Below, piece by piece: positions 5,780 to 6,169 of a stretch of DNA of 6,169 nt; position 1 is the stretch's first letter, and each line of letters opens with the position of its first letter. The translations under genes were made by a program, and so were the position numbers. Origin of the DNA: Bacteroidales bacterium (lineage in GTDB: Bacteria > Bacteroidota > Bacteroidia > Bacteroidales > WCHB1-69); assembly GCA_016290715.1 (NCBI GenBank), contig JAEEUY010000200.1, positions 1-6,169 of the forward strand, in the 5' to 3' direction. The notes beneath the pieces were generated by a model. The model made no database searches and had not been told where the DNA came from. It worked only from the letters and a program-made list of their open reading frames with translations.

Positions 5780-6169
5780 ATGAATGCTATTTTAAAAACC
5801 AGATTAAAAAATGTTGAACACATTATCGTAGTCGCTTCAGGGAAAGGGGGCGTTGGGAAATCTACCGTTGCTGCCAACACAGCCATCACTCTGGCAAAAC
5901 AGGGTTATCGTGTGGGCTTGTTAGATGCGGATATCTATGGTCCATCCATTCATAAATTATTTGATATTGAAAACAACACTGTTGATGTTGTTACCAAAGG
6001 TGAGGAAGAGATCATGCTTCCCATTGAGAAATATGGAATCAAAATCATGTCAATGGGGATGATGGTTGACAACCGCCAAGCAGTGATTTGGCGTGGACCT
6101 TTAGCGGCCAGTGCCCTTTCGCAACTCTTCGGCAAAACCGACTGGGGAACTTTAGACTATTTAATTGTG
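5780..6169 (+). CDS. mrp: Mrp/ApbC-family Fe-S cluster carrier ATPase, N-terminal 130 residues (runs off the right edge)
   Basis: A P-loop NTPase of the MinD/Mrp type. IIVVASGKGGVGKSTVAANT (15-34) holds the deviant Walker A motif GKGGVGKST (21-29) with both lysines. The switch region LLDADIYGPS (47-56) is the hallmark of the Mrp/ApbC/Nbp35 branch. MSMGMM (90-95) and the WRGPLAASAL segment (104-113) are also typical of Mrp. Known role: dimeric ATPases that bind and transfer [4Fe-4S] clusters to target enzymes in the cytoplasm. The cluster-binding CxxC lies further on and is outside the window. The protein begins only about 20 residues before the P-loop, so the N-terminal DUF59/MIP18-like domain found in E. 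coli Mrp and in the Bacteroides forms I know is missing. The in-frame TGA at 5750-5752, with no other ATG after it, rules out an upstream start. Transcribed away from atpD. Confidence 0.93.
   Translation, partial: MNAILKTRLKNVEHIIVVASGKGGVGKSTVAANTAITLAKQGYRVGLLDADIYGPSIHKLFDIENNTVDVVTKGEEEIMLPIEKYGIKIMSMGMMVDNRQAVIWRGPLAASALSQLFGKTDWGTLDYLIV

Overview
The window reads as Bacteroidota chromosome, most likely Bacteroidales, with moderate G+C. Four things support this. Three TAnnTTTG -7 promoter elements sit in front of genes, the form used by the Bacteroidota primary sigma factor. No gene start has a Shine-Dalgarno sequence; start regions are A/T-rich instead. The ATP synthase beta subunit carries the roughly 30-residue insertion before FGQMNEPPG that I know from Bacteroidota. 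The epsilon subunit is of the short, one-domain kind. I cannot name the genus.

Layout, left to right. Positions 1-3027 (minus strand) are one open frame of 1009 codons that runs off the left edge without a stop. It encodes the N-terminal part of a very large protein made of two tandem BadF/HgdC-type ATPase (2-hydroxyacyl-CoA dehydratase activase) modules, a CxxCxxxC linker, and then regions resembling the activase-related DUF2229 family and the dehydratase D-component. A 97-bp A/T-rich gap follows, with its own promoter-like element and a small repeat. Positions 3125-5534 (minus strand) hold a tight three-gene unit transcribed as atpD - atpC - pcm: F1 beta, F1 epsilon, and protein-L-isoaspartate O-methyltransferase. 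A 245-bp divergent intergenic region (5535-5779) carries one promoter facing each way. From 5780 to the right edge (plus strand) lies the start of an Mrp/ApbC-type Fe-S carrier ATPase, cut by the window end.

How the genes relate. AtpD and AtpC are F1 parts of the ATP synthase; the other six subunits are not here, so the atp genes are split in this genome. Pcm repairs damaged aspartyl residues and probably just shares the transcript. The activase-like protein and Mrp both depend on ATP and Fe-S clusters, but nothing in the sequence ties them to one pathway. The most noteworthy object is the giant activase-like protein. Its two ATPase modules keep the same cysteine spacing (C127/C166 and C452/C491, 39 residues each), so one chain could form the cluster-bridged dimer that simple activases form from two chains. 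Its substrate is unknown to me.

No RNA genes, mobile elements, CRISPR arrays or convincing intrinsic terminators were seen.
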